A DNA stretch of 53,109 nucleotides from Allochromatium palmeri (GCF_009720725.1 NZ_WNKT01000027.1:1-53109), one strand, 5' to 3'; positions 30,154-39,106 are shown, counted from the stretch's first letter. Notes: generated by a model not told the origin, from the sequence alone. Made by a program: numbers and translations.

Positions 30154-32127
30154 CTAGAGCAGCGACCGCGCCCGCTGATCGGCGAGCCAGTAAAAATGAT
30201 ACGGCGGAATCACCACCCGGTTGTTGAGCAGGGACGGTGAGTCGCCGCTGACCAGATCCTGGATCTGGCCGCCCCGGAACAGCCCGCGATAGGCGGGTGC
30301 GTCGAGGTCGAGATATTGCGGCGTAAGATCGAAGTTGGCCGCCACCAGCACCGAGCTGCCCGGCATGCTCAGATGGGTGCGCAGGAAGGCGAACAGGTGC
30401 GGGTTGTCGACCTCGATCAGCTCACGGTTGTTGAAGTCGGCGAAGGCCGGGGTGTTCTTGCGCACCGCGATCAGGTGTTTGAGTCCGTCGAAGATCCGTT
30501 GTTCGACCGTGCCCTGTTCGCCCCGGCGCTCAACGCGGTTCCAGTCGATGCGCGGACGATGAATCCAGCGCGCGTCACTGGCTTTGTTGACATCATCGAG
30601 GAAGGAGCAGTCATTGAGCGTACCGACCTCATCGCCGTACCAGATCAGCGGGATGCCGCCGAAAGACAGAATCATGCCGTGCAGGGTCAGGATGAGATTG
30701 ACGGCGTGATTGATGGCGGTCTGATCGCCCGAGTCGAGCGCGGCGTCCAGTCCGGCCAGCGAGGCCAGCGCCCCGGCGATGCGGGCATCTCCGGTCTTGT
30801 GATTGACGCCGAACGGCCGCCCGCGCGCCGGTGAGCCTTCGAAGGCCCCGGTGAACCAGTCGACCAGGAAGCGGCGGTGGGCGTAGGGATCATAGTCACA
30901 GGCGCGGATATCGGCATCGTCGAAGCCTAAGCCGATGTCGTCGTGACAGCGGACATAGTTGAGCCAGGTGGCGCGGTCGAGCTTGACCGGCAGGCTTTTG
31001 ACGCCCTGATTCAGCAGCTTGGCGTTCTTGGTCGCCACCGCGTCCCAGAGCAGCGCCATGAAGGTCGCGTTGTAGGCGATCTCGCATTCCTTGGCGATGA
31101 TGGCGTCCTCGCCGAAATACTTGATGATCTCGGACGGCGCCACGATGGCCTCGGCGATAAAGAGCGTGCCTGGGGCGACGACCTGACAGCAGTCCTTCAT
31201 CATTTGCAGGATCAGATGCGCCTCGCGCTCGTTCTGCGAGGTGGTGCCGATCTTCTTCCACAAAAACGCCACGGCATCGAGTCGCAGAATATCGGCGCCC
31301 TGATTAGCCCAGAACAGCACGATGTCGAGCATCTCGATGAAGACGGCGGGATTGGAATAGTTCAGATCCCACTGATACTGGTTGAACACCGTCATCACCC
31401 ACTTACCCATGTCCGCGTTCCAGGTGAAGTTGCCGGGCGCGGTTTCGGGGAAGATTTCGGGCAGGGTCTCCTCGAACATGTCGGGTACGTCGCGGTTCGG
31501 GAAAACGTAGTAGAAATCCTGATAGGTCTTGTCGCCGTTGCGCGCCTGTTGCGCCCATTCGTGTTCGTTGGACGTGTGGTTGACCACCACATCGAGCGTA
31601 AGCAGCATGCCGCGCGCACGCATGGCTTGTCCAAGCGCGCGCACGTCCTCGACCGTGCCGGCGCGCGGGTCGATGTCGCGAAAATCGCTCACGGCATAGC
31701 CGCCGTCGCTCGCGCCGAGTGGGCAGCGCAGGATCGGCATCACATGGAGCAGATTGACGCCCAGCTCCTGGAGATAGGGCAGGCGCTGGGTCAGTCCCTG
31801 GAGATCGCCGGCGAAGCCGTCGAGATAGAGCGCCATGCCGGTCCATTCCTGGCTCAGGAACCAGTTGTGGTTCTCCTCGCGCTCGGTGTCGAGCTGGCGC
31901 AGTGATTCAGGCCGCGCGATATAGGCGCGCGCCAGACGCTCGGTCAGCTCGGTGATCCGCTCCTTGAAGTCCTCGCGATGGCCATAGAGATGGGCAAACA
32001 GCGAATGGATGGCATAGAAGTTCGCGCCCAGCCGGGTGTAGAAATGGCGCAGATCCTCGCGCACCACCTGATGGCTGAGGTCGTCGAGGATGTCGTTGAG
32101 TAGGGCGTGTGAAACTTGTTCGTACAT
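30154..32127 (-). CDS. ams: Amylosucrase (GH13)
   Basis: A 657-residue glucosyltransferase that moves glucose from sucrose to an alpha-1,4-glucan and releases fructose. The N-terminal helical domain is followed by a (beta/alpha)8 barrel. GH13 motifs are visible: LDVVVNHTSNEH, the nucleophile Asp in DILRLDAVAFLWKK, the acid/base Glu in LFIAEAIVAP, and VRCHDDIG with the transition-state Asp. The amylosucrase-type VMPILRCPLGASDGGYAV and AFEGSPARGRPFGVN loops are also present. It is the expected fourth member of a sucrose synthesis/use set, but here it is separated from sps, spp and fruK by a defence module. Its start is 33 bp after the TOPRIM-like gene, preceded by AAGGGGA. Confidence 0.94.
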   Translation of the reverse strand: MYEQVSHALLNDILDDLSHQVVREDLRHFYTRLGANFYAIHSLFAHLYGHREDFKERITELTERLARAYIARPESLRQLDTEREENHNWFLSQEWTGMALYLDGFAGDLQGLTQRLPYLQELGVNLLHVMPILRCPLGASDGGYAVSDFRDIDPRAGTVEDVRALGQAMRARGMLLTLDVVVNHTSNEHEWAQQARNGDKTYQDFYYVFPNRDVPDMFEETLPEIFPETAPGNFTWNADMGKWVMTVFNQYQWDLNYSNPAVFIEMLDIVLFWANQGADILRLDAVAFLWKKIGTTSQNEREAHLILQMMKDCCQVVAPGTLFIAEAIVAPSEIIKYFGEDAIIAKECEIAYNATFMALLWDAVATKNAKLLNQGVKSLPVKLDRATWLNYVRCHDDIGLGFDDADIRACDYDPYAHRRFLVDWFTGAFEGSPARGRPFGVNHKTGDARIAGALASLAGLDAALDSGDQTAINHAVNLILTLHGMILSFGGIPLIWYGDEVGTLNDCSFLDDVNKASDARWIHRPRIDWNRVERRGEQGTVEQRIFDGLKHLIAVRKNTPAFADFNNRELIEVDNPHLFAFLRTHLSMPGSSVLVAANFDLTPQYLDLDAPAYRGLFRGGQIQDLVSGDSPSLLNNRVVIPPYHFYWLADQRARSLL

Positions 32128-32160
32128 GAGCGATACGTCCCCTTGAGGGCCTGAAAAGGG

Positions 32161-32922
32161 TCATTGATCGAGACAGCCATGCGCCGACTTCGCATCCCCT
32201 GATTTCCCAGGTGCCGCGAGCACCGTCTGGAGCCGATGGCGGAACTCGACGAAGCTCGGCATCTCGATTCTGGCTGCATCCACCCGACCGTCGCGCACCA
32301 GCGCAGCGAGTCGCGCGGCCGTTGGCGGCTCACCCAGCGCCGCTTCCAATTGCGCCTTGAGCGGTTCGAGGCCGGCGTCGTTTCCCGATGCCTGTTCGAT
32401 GTGGTCGCAGTGCTGATACGGCTGGACCGGCTTGAGGGCACAGAGCAACCAGGCTTCGGACTTGGGATTGGGAATCATGGGGACGCCGGTCGCACAGCCT
32501 TCGTAAGCGAAGCCATGGCACATGGAGTCCCACTTGTTGCGCCAGACGCCACGCCCAGCCGATTGGGTTCCATCCGCATCCCGGAACAGTACCGCAATCA
32601 CGGGCTGTCCTGAGTGTTTGGCCAGTTCGACCGCCATCTGTGCCAGTGCGCGTGCATTGCGGAAGTAATAGGCCGTTTCCTTGTCACGACGTCGTCCGGG
32701 CAGTGACGGCGGTCTCAGTGCCTTCGAGCGCTCGGACAGCCGCGCCTTCGAGATGCAGAACATCAGCGCGGACTCGAGAAAGGGATAGCCTTCGGCGGCC
32801 TCCGCGATCTGATCCACCAGCCAGGCTATGGGGCCAGCCTCGAAGGCGTCGCCCGTGACGGGTTCAGTGCCCGTGCATCGCCCCATGTCGGTTGGTCCCT
32901 CACCGCTGACGAGGATCAGCAT
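32161..32922 (-). CDS. Small TOPRIM-like protein paired with an AAA ATPase
   Basis: A 253-residue protein, here started at ATG 32922 (MLILVSGEGPTDMG) because the strand plus Glu looks like a true N-terminus; the frame is open to 33003. The first strand carries Glu8 in SGEGPTD, and a later strand has FRDADG (Asp115 and Asp117). This Glu...DxD order is that of TOPRIM nucleases and OLD-type effectors. MIPNPKSEAWLLCAL further on resembles DUF4276-like proteins; I am not certain of the family. It overlaps the preceding AAA ATPase gene by 23 bp, so the two are probably one system. A nuclease effector controlled by the ATPase is my inference. Confidence 0.72.
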   Translation of the reverse strand: MLILVSGEGPTDMGRCTGTEPVTGDAFEAGPIAWLVDQIAEAAEGYPFLESALMFCISKARLSERSKALRPPSLPGRRRDKETAYYFRNARALAQMAVELAKHSGQPVIAVLFRDADGTQSAGRGVWRNKWDSMCHGFAYEGCATGVPMIPNPKSEAWLLCALKPVQPYQHCDHIEQASGNDAGLEPLKAQLEAALGEPPTAARLAALVRDGRVDAARIEMPSFVEFRHRLQTVLAAPGKSGDAKSAHGCLDQ

Positions 32923-34111
32923 CCGGCCTCTCCGCGTTGGTGGCGCGCATGGCGTCGATTTCTTCGGGCAGGCGCGACAGGTGCGTATCCACGAAGGCTT
33001 CACCCGGCCCCATGACTTCGAGCTTAGCGGCCAGCGAGGGGATCGAGAAGAAGGGCACTGCCCGCGTGAAGCCCTCCGGCGTCTTGTAGAGGTATTGCAC
33101 CCCAGCGCGCGCCACCGAGTCGTCCAGATAGTTCAGGATCATCGGGCTATGTGTCGTCACCAGGATCTGCTGGTGCGCGTTGACCAGCACATCGAGCAGG
33201 AATTCGACCAGTTCCGGGTTGATGCCGTTTTCGATCTCATCGAACAGCAGAAACTGATGATCGGTCAGGATCTCGGCCAGGATCGCCATCAGGCGCAGCA
33301 TTCCGTCGTTGATATGACGGGCCTCGGTGTAAAGCACCTTGTCGCCGAACTGTTCGCGAATCCCCAATTCTTTCCAGCCGGCGCGTAGCGAGCGGGTCAC
33401 GAATTGCTCCAAATGGGGATAGGCGGTCTTCAGTTGAGTTCCCAGGGTCGATCGCTGCTCATCCGACAGCTCGGAGAGGAAGGCCGAGAGGCGTTCTCCG
33501 CCCATCCCCAGTTCGCCCTGGCTTTGGACGGCACGCTTGCGCAGGAGTTGGGGCGCGAGCAGGTCGAGTGAGGCGGTTTGCTGGAGGAAGCGTTTCAGCG
33601 GCAACAGTGGCTTGGGCAGCACCTCATCCTTGAGTTGAGACAGGATCGAGCCTTCATATTCGAAGGCGATCTTGGTGCGTGCGGCTGTTGGTCCAGCGTG
33701 AACGACATCGCCGAACCAGTAATGTCCATCAGCGACCGAGAGTAGGGTTTTGCCGTTGAGCATCACTGTCTCCTGTGTGCAGCGCAACAGGGAACGGTTG
33801 AAGCTACAATCCCAGATGAAGATTCCATCGGCGCCCGACAGCTTGATGCCCAGCTTGAGATTACTCTTGCCGCTCAGTTTCGAGTTCAGATCTCCCGGTT
33901 TCCACTGACGTTGCTCAAGCCACTGCGAGACATTGCCCTTGAACAGTCTGGAGATGAAATCGATCGCTTGCAGCACGGTCGATTTGCCCGAGCCGTTCAG
34001 ACCGATCAGGCAGGTGAACGCGGCCAGCGATAGCCGGAAGCCCACCAGCGACTTGAAGTTGTCGACGTAGATGGATTTCAGTCGGATGGGGGGAGCAGGT
34101 TGACCATTCAT
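32900..34111 (-). CDS. OLD/RecF-like AAA ATPase
   Basis: A 403-residue ABC-type AAA (AAA_15/AAA_21) ATPase. It opens with IRLKSIYVDNFKSLVGF, typical of OLD/RecF proteins, followed by Walker A GLNGSGKST (37-45). Late in the protein come Walker B with FLLFDEIENGINPE and the His switch TTHSPMIL. The start at ATG 34111 overlaps the res stop (ATGA at 34108-34111), and its end overlaps the TOPRIM-like gene. There is no nuclease domain of its own, unlike fused OLD proteins, which supports the neighbour as its effector. Base composition is somewhat less GC-rich than the flanks. A sensor subunit of an antiphage pair is the best reading. Confidence 0.82.
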   Translation of the reverse strand: MNGQPAPPIRLKSIYVDNFKSLVGFRLSLAAFTCLIGLNGSGKSTVLQAIDFISRLFKGNVSQWLEQRQWKPGDLNSKLSGKSNLKLGIKLSGADGIFIWDCSFNRSLLRCTQETVMLNGKTLLSVADGHYWFGDVVHAGPTAARTKIAFEYEGSILSQLKDEVLPKPLLPLKRFLQQTASLDLLAPQLLRKRAVQSQGELGMGGERLSAFLSELSDEQRSTLGTQLKTAYPHLEQFVTRSLRAGWKELGIREQFGDKVLYTEARHINDGMLRLMAILAEILTDHQFLLFDEIENGINPELVEFLLDVLVNAHQQILVTTHSPMILNYLDDSVARAGVQYLYKTPEGFTRAVPFFSIPSLAAKLEVMGPGEAFVDTHLSRLPEEIDAMRATNAERPDADPRQR

Positions 34112-36867
34112 GGCATGTGGCCTCCGCCATCCTTGGCGATGGCACGCTGTAACTGCTGCTCGACCGGGCAACCGGCGATCCGGGTATCCGTGACCATGGC
34201 GAACAGACAGCGCCCGCCGCTGGCCGCCGCCCAGACAGCGCCGATGTCGCGCTTCTCCCTGGAATCGTCGTTGCTGAAACGATCGCCGCCCTTGTACTCG
34301 ACCGCCAGCAGGCGTTCATCCTCCAGACGCAGCACGAAGTCCGGATAGAAGCGGTCGGTCGCGGTCGGCAGCCAGAAGGACGTCAGCGGCTGGCGCTCCA
34401 GGTTGCGCACCCAGAAGCGCACGGCGTCCAGCCGGTCGATCGCGATGGCGCAGGCGGTTTCCTCGGTGTTCAGGTCGGAATCCAGCTCGCCGGGGCGCGG
34501 ATAGAAATGTTTCTCGAAGTGGTAGCGTCCCTCGAACCACCAGTGCGCCGGATAGCGCTCGGGGTCGAAGCGGAAGGCGTGATGCTCCGACAGGCACAGC
34601 CCCGCCGATCCGTCGAGCAGGCTGTGCTGGAAGGCGTGACGACGCTGTGAGTCGACGAGCGTCTTGAGCCGCTGCGCCAGGGCCTCGGCGAGTCGATTGG
34701 TGTGACGCGCGCAGTAGTTGAGATCGATCCCGCGCGCGCTCAGTTCGTCGAGCACGCGCCCGATCCAGGCGATGGTATCGGCTTGCAGCAGGCTGTTGCG
34801 CCGGATGGCGCGGTCGAGCAGTCGGATCAGCTCGGCGCGCGGCATGGCGTCCGTTCCGCTGTCGAGATCGAGCCGATAGTTCGGGTGCTCGACGGCGATC
34901 CGCAACTGGCCCTGGTCCAGATCGATCAGGAAGGGCTTTTCATCCTCCTCGCGCGTGAAGCCGGGCAGATCCGCCGGAGCGGCGGCCAATGACAGCGGCG
35001 CCAGTTCGGCGAGCAGGGCCGGTTCCAGGAGCTGCAATTCACCCTGCACGGGCAGGGCCAGTCGCGGCAGCGGGCCGAAGTCGAGCCGCCGCTGGGCCGG
35101 CGCCAGGGCGATCTGGGCGCGGGTCTGGTGGCGCTCCAACTGACGCGACAGCTCGGGCCGATGACGCTTGGGGACGGCGTCGACCACGGCGTCGACGGTC
35201 GCGGGTGCGAGCAGTCCCGTCACCCTGACCACGGGTGGAGCCTCGGTGTCCGGCGCGGGCGGATCGAGCGTTACGCCCTCGGGCATCAGCTCGCCGAAGC
35301 TTTTGCGCAACTGTTCGGCGACGGCGGATGGGATCTCAAACGCGCTTTGCACCTCGGGCGGTTCGGCCACTGCATTGCCGCCGTTGTCGTCCCGGTCGCC
35401 GAAGAGATCGTCCGTTCCCGGCTGGACGGCGCTCGTAGCCTCGAATTCCTCGAAACCCATCGACACCAGCCGATCGACCAGCTCGCTCGCGACCTGCACG
35501 CTCCCCGAGCCGCAGACATGGGCATAGGCGCGGTTCAACTCGGGCGCGCGGCGTTCGCGCGCATAGGGCAGACGCAGCACGCGCCCGAGCAACTGTTCCA
35601 TGTCGCGGCTGGAGCGGATGTTCTGCACGGTGCAGAAGACATAGGCGAAGGAGCAGTCCCAGCCCTCGCGCAGGGCTTCGACGGTGATGATGAAATCGAT
35701 CGGACAGTCCGGCGCGAACAGATCGACGCCGTCGAGTTCGCGCTGAGTGCCGGTAGCCACGGCGAGGCGTCGCTCGGCGATCCCGTGGGCCTCGATCAGA
35801 TGGGCGCGCAAGACCTCGACCGTGACCGTGCCGTTTTTGGGTTCGGCCTGGAACAGCACCAGCGGGCGGACGTAATCCGGTTCGAGTCGCGCCCGTTCGG
35901 CCAGTCGTTCGCGCGTCAGCAGGGCATCGCGCACCGCCTCGCGCCAGTTCGGATGCGGCACGAGCAGGATCGGCAGCTTGATCATGTCTTCGGCTTTGAG
36001 TTCCTGGGCCGAGACGTGATAGAGCAGGTTCTGATCCGGGGCCGGGGTGGCGGTCCATTCGATGATGCAGGCCGGGCGGATGCGCCGGAATACCTCGAAC
36101 GAGAGCGGGGTGGTGTGGTTGTGGGCCTCGTCGACGATGACGATGGGGCGATGCCAGGCCAGCAGGTTGGCCAGCGAGCGTTTGATCGGGCGTGCGCCCG
36201 AGTCGCCGATCAGGTCGCGCAGATAGGGGCGTTCGGCGAGATCGGCGTCGCTGACCCGTTCGAGGAATTCGGCGTCGGGCAGGGTTTTGAAATGCGGCTC
36301 GAAGGCTTCTTTGTAGGCGTAGACCTCGCGGCCGGCGGTCTTGTCGACGCGCAGGGTCTGCATGGTGGCGATGATGAGAATGGTGCGCGCGCCGAAGTCC
36401 TGGGCGCGCAGGTGTTCGCCTTCGTCGATGTCGATGACGGTCAGCCGGTCGGCGGGCCAGTAGGACAGCAGAGCCTCGCGGTAGGGGTGGCCGGGGGTGC
36501 GCAGGGCGTCGCGGGTCTGGGCGCGGATGGTGTTGGTCGGCACCAGCCAGAGCACGACGGGATGGTCGACGCCGGTATAGAGTCGAGCGGCGCGTTCGAT
36601 GGCGTGCGTGGCCATCAGGGTTTTGCCGCCGCCGGTCGGGATGCGCAGGCAGATTTGGGGGATGTCGGGGGCGTCGGTGGAGAGCGGGCGATAGGGGGCG
36701 TCGCGCAGATGCTCGCCGAGGATGCGGCGGCGGGCGGTGTTGAAGGCGGTGCTCAGGGCGGCGGCGTCTCGGGCGCCGCGCGCCAGCTCCAGGAACACCG
36801 AGAGCGCGCCCTCGGTGTCGGGCGTGCCCAGGGCGCGTTTCTGGTAGTCCTTGAGGATCAGGGGCAT
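34108..36867 (-). CDS. res: Type III restriction enzyme, Res (helicase/nuclease) subunit
   Basis: A 919-residue SF2 translocase-nuclease. Walker A is RIPTGGGKTLM (about 75-85). Motif II is IVDEAHNHTT (about 243). The helicase C-terminal half includes FIITVEALREGWDCSFAYV and the ERLLGRVLRLPYARE-like motif VI. A C-terminal PD-(D/E)XK nuclease lies near residue 840 with YPDFVLRLEDERLLAVEYKGG. Together with Mod it cuts DNA carrying two inversely oriented unmethylated sites. It starts 11 bp after mod and is coupled by ATGA to the AAA ATPase gene. Length is close to that of characterised Res subunits. Confidence 0.93.
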   Translation of the reverse strand: MPLILKDYQKRALGTPDTEGALSVFLELARGARDAAALSTAFNTARRRILGEHLRDAPYRPLSTDAPDIPQICLRIPTGGGKTLMATHAIERAARLYTGVDHPVVLWLVPTNTIRAQTRDALRTPGHPYREALLSYWPADRLTVIDIDEGEHLRAQDFGARTILIIATMQTLRVDKTAGREVYAYKEAFEPHFKTLPDAEFLERVSDADLAERPYLRDLIGDSGARPIKRSLANLLAWHRPIVIVDEAHNHTTPLSFEVFRRIRPACIIEWTATPAPDQNLLYHVSAQELKAEDMIKLPILLVPHPNWREAVRDALLTRERLAERARLEPDYVRPLVLFQAEPKNGTVTVEVLRAHLIEAHGIAERRLAVATGTQRELDGVDLFAPDCPIDFIITVEALREGWDCSFAYVFCTVQNIRSSRDMEQLLGRVLRLPYARERRAPELNRAYAHVCGSGSVQVASELVDRLVSMGFEEFEATSAVQPGTDDLFGDRDDNGGNAVAEPPEVQSAFEIPSAVAEQLRKSFGELMPEGVTLDPPAPDTEAPPVVRVTGLLAPATVDAVVDAVPKRHRPELSRQLERHQTRAQIALAPAQRRLDFGPLPRLALPVQGELQLLEPALLAELAPLSLAAAPADLPGFTREEDEKPFLIDLDQGQLRIAVEHPNYRLDLDSGTDAMPRAELIRLLDRAIRRNSLLQADTIAWIGRVLDELSARGIDLNYCARHTNRLAEALAQRLKTLVDSQRRHAFQHSLLDGSAGLCLSEHHAFRFDPERYPAHWWFEGRYHFEKHFYPRPGELDSDLNTEETACAIAIDRLDAVRFWVRNLERQPLTSFWLPTATDRFYPDFVLRLEDERLLAVEYKGGDRFSNDDSREKRDIGAVWAAASGGRCLFAMVTDTRIAGCPVEQQLQRAIAKDGGGHMP

Positions 36868-36878
36868 GGTTCCGGCCT

Positions 36879-38417
36879 TCAGCGCATTTGGATGTCGTAG
36901 GGAATCTGCTTGAACTGGATGTTCAATTCACGACGGCGCGTTTCGGGCATGAGGGCGGCTTCACCGTAGATGATCCAGCGTCGGGCGCGTCCGGCGGCGA
37001 GCGGTTCGAGGTCGCGCCAGAGGGCGGAGGTCAGGACGTTGCCGCCGTCGGTCCGGCTGTCGCCGAGAATGCCGTTGTAGAGCAGCACGACGGCGGTGTC
37101 GTCGTGGAGGCCGAGCAGGGGGCTGGGCGTGGCGTCGTGGGTTGTCCAGGGTGCGCCGGTTTCCAGGAACCAGAGGTAGCCGGCCAGGGTCGAGAAGCGC
37201 ACGGCCGGGTTGATGCGTCCATCCGGCTCGAAGACGGGCGGGCCGAGGGTCAGGAAGCGGAAGCCGCCGCCGCCGTTCCAGTCGACGGCTTTGGAGATTC
37301 CGCCCGGTTCGCCGTCGACGACCTTGAGCAGACGCGGCAGGCAGTGGGTGCGGGCGTGTTCGCCCATCTCGATGCCGATCCAGCGTCGGCCCATCTTGTG
37401 CGCGACGGCGGCTGTCGTGGCCGAGCCGAGGAAGGAATCGAGGACGAGATCGCCGGGGTTGGTGGCGATGTGGATTATTCTTTCTAATAATCTTTCTGGC
37501 TTAGGATTATCAAAAACAGGTAGATCATCTAATAGCTGAAGCAGACCTTTTTTGGCTTCATCGTTAGTTCCGACTTCTGCGGAAGACCAAATGGTTTCCG
37601 GCGTTAGCCCTTTTCCTTCGCTGTCGCCAAGAAATTTCTTGATTCTTGGAGCATTATTGCCATCAATCCCAAACCAGATATTTCCTTTTTCTGCCTCTTG
37701 CTTCATTCTCTCCTCAGTGTAAAGCCAGCAACGCCCTTTGGGTGGATCAATCACTCTTCCAGATGGTAGTTTGAGGCTGTAAAACTGGCTTGGCGTTGCA
37801 TGTCCTGCCTGAGCATTTGCGGAAATAGACTGCCAAGAACCACGAGGATCATTATCAGGGTTTTTATATCTCGCCAATACGTCCGCATTCAAGCTAAGCG
37901 GATTACGTGTTTCCTCAAACCTTGATTTGCTTTTTGCGTAAACAAAAAGATGGTCATGCTTGAAAGAAAAAACTCTTCGATTTTCTCTTGAGGTTCGCTT
38001 CTCCCAAATTATATTGGCAACGAAATTACGACGCCCAAACACCTCATCCATGACGACCTTCAAATAATGCCCCTCGTTGTCGTCGATCGTGACCCAGATC
38101 GACCCGTCCTCGGCGAGCAGATCGCGCAACAGCTCCAGGCGCGGATAGATCATCGACAACCACTGACTGTGCTCCAGATTGTCGTCGTAATGCTCGAAGG
38201 CGCTCTTGGTGTTGTACGGCGGATCAATGAAGATGCACTTGACCCGCCCCGCGCAAAACGGCAACAGCGACTTGAGCGCCTCCAGATTGTCGCCCTGAAT
38301 GAGCCAGTTGTCGGCGTCCGGGTCGCCGTGGACGGACTGCGTTTCCAGCAATCGATAGGGCACGCGCCGCGCGGCGCGCTTGGCCTCGGCATCGCCGAGC
38401 CAGGTCAGTTGGGGCAT
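36879..38417 (-). CDS. mod: Type III DNA N6-adenine methyltransferase, Mod subunit, with AT-rich target domain
   Basis: A 512-residue beta-class adenine methyltransferase. The catalytic motif DPPYNT is at 65-70 and the AdoMet-binding motif LDSFLGSATT at 326-335, giving the order motif IV - target recognition domain - motif I. It sets the specificity of the res partner and protects host DNA. From about residue 120 to 317 (DNA about 37465-38060) the codons are strikingly AT-rich, while both flanks are GC-rich like the rest of the window. The AT-rich block coincides with the target recognition domain. The reading frame stays open throughout, so the gene looks functional. Confidence 0.93.
   Translation of the reverse strand: MPQLTWLGDAEAKRAARRVPYRLLETQSVHGDPDADNWLIQGDNLEALKSLLPFCAGRVKCIFIDPPYNTKSAFEHYDDNLEHSQWLSMIYPRLELLRDLLAEDGSIWVTIDDNEGHYLKVVMDEVFGRRNFVANIIWEKRTSRENRRVFSFKHDHLFVYAKSKSRFEETRNPLSLNADVLARYKNPDNDPRGSWQSISANAQAGHATPSQFYSLKLPSGRVIDPPKGRCWLYTEERMKQEAEKGNIWFGIDGNNAPRIKKFLGDSEGKGLTPETIWSSAEVGTNDEAKKGLLQLLDDLPVFDNPKPERLLERIIHIATNPGDLVLDSFLGSATTAAVAHKMGRRWIGIEMGEHARTHCLPRLLKVVDGEPGGISKAVDWNGGGGFRFLTLGPPVFEPDGRINPAVRFSTLAGYLWFLETGAPWTTHDATPSPLLGLHDDTAVVLLYNGILGDSRTDGGNVLTSALWRDLEPLAAGRARRWIIYGEAALMPETRRRELNIQFKQIPYDIQMR
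37465..38060 (-). other. AT-rich mosaic segment covering the Mod target recognition domain
   Basis: About 600 bp inside mod change abruptly to low-GC DNA, rich in codons ending in A or T, and return to high GC at both ends. The edges lie beyond motif IV on one side and just before motif I on the other. This pattern suggests replacement of the recognition domain by recombination with a foreign allele. Confidence 0.75.
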
Positions 38418-38573
38418 CGTCGGTCGTTCCAGTCCTGATGATTCGAGAGCACGAGCCGCGTGACCTCATCGAAGGCCGCCTCCCGCACATTGAAGTTCGC
38501 GGTGACAGTATATCGACTCAGTCGCCCGCCCATCATGCTAAACTTGCCCAACTGCATGTACAGGTTTCTCGCC
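38418..38573. promoter_or_regulatory. Divergent region between mod and yefM
   Basis: This 156-bp gap carries the promoters for the mod-res operon (minus) and the yefM-yoeB pair (plus). Clear -35/-10 boxes could not be assigned. Confidence 0.4.
38557..38562 (+). promoter_or_regulatory. TGTACA hexamer, candidate YefM operator core
   Basis: A TGTACA palindrome stands 11 bp before the yefM start. The E. coli YefM-YoeB repressor recognises TGTACA cores in its operator, so this is a plausible autoregulatory site. A second core was not found nearby. Confidence 0.45.
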
Positions 38574-38840
38574 ATGAAAGTCGTCACCTACTCCCATGCC
38601 CGCAATGCCCTGAAATCCGTACTCGACGACGTGCTCCAGGATGCGGACGTAACCATCATCAGCCGCCGCGATGCCCAGGGCGATGCGGTCGTCATGTCGC
38701 TCGACTACTACAACAGCCTGATGGAGACCCTGCACCTGCTGTCGACGCCTGCCAACGCCGCCGCCCTGGAGCGTGCAATCCGACAGGACCGGGAAGGGCA
38801 GGCCCAGCCACGCACCCTGCTCGACGCCGACGGAGCTTGA
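38574..38840 (+). CDS. yefM: YefM-type antitoxin (Phd/YefM family)
   Basis: An 88-residue antitoxin and autorepressor. The N-terminus MKVVTYSHARNALKSVLDDV is characteristic of YefM, followed by ISRRDAQGDAVVMSLDYYNSLMET, the DNA-binding and dimer part. The C-terminal tail (LERAIRQDREGQ...) should wrap the toxin. The start is put at ATG 38574; the frame is open upstream but only this Met gives the canonical beginning. It lies 2 bp before yoeB and 11 bp after a TGTACA hexamer. Confidence 0.93.
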   Translation: MKVVTYSHARNALKSVLDDVLQDADVTIISRRDAQGDAVVMSLDYYNSLMETLHLLSTPANAAALERAIRQDREGQAQPRTLLDADGA

Positions 38841-38842
38841 AC

Positions 38843-39106
38843 GTGCGCGCGATCCAGTTCGTCCCGGATGCCTGGGACGCCTATCTGTACTGGCAACAGC
38901 AGGATCGTAAAACGCTCAAGCGCCTCAACGCACTCATCCTCAATGCCGCGCGCGAACCCTTTGCCGGAATCGGCAAGCCCGAACCACTGCGCGGCAACCT
39001 CTCCGGCTATTGGTCACGTCGTATCGACGATACCCATCGACTGGTCTATCGCGCAACCGACACTGAGCTGGTCATCGTCGCCTGCCGCTTCCACTACGAC
39101 GGCTGA
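38843..39106 (+). CDS. yoeB: YoeB-type mRNA interferase toxin
   Basis: An 87-residue RelE-superfamily toxin that cleaves mRNA on the ribosome. The family sequence is very clear: FVPDAWDAYLYWQQQDRKTL, GKPEPLRGNLSGYWSRRID (catalytic Glu and Arg) and the C-terminal CRFHYDG with catalytic His-Tyr. The start is GTG at 38843, 2 bp after the yefM stop, chosen because it gives the right length; no in-frame ATG fits. Its last 13 bp overlap the 3' end of the convergent fructokinase gene, which may mark the junction of an inserted module. Confidence 0.93.
   Translation: MRAIQFVPDAWDAYLYWQQQDRKTLKRLNALILNAAREPFAGIGKPEPLRGNLSGYWSRRIDDTHRLVYRATDTELVIVACRFHYDG

Noticed and set aside
35128-36900. Long open frame (590 codons) on the plus strand
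   Set aside because: It lies exactly opposite the well-supported res gene and is a by-product of high GC third positions; its sequence has no domain logic.
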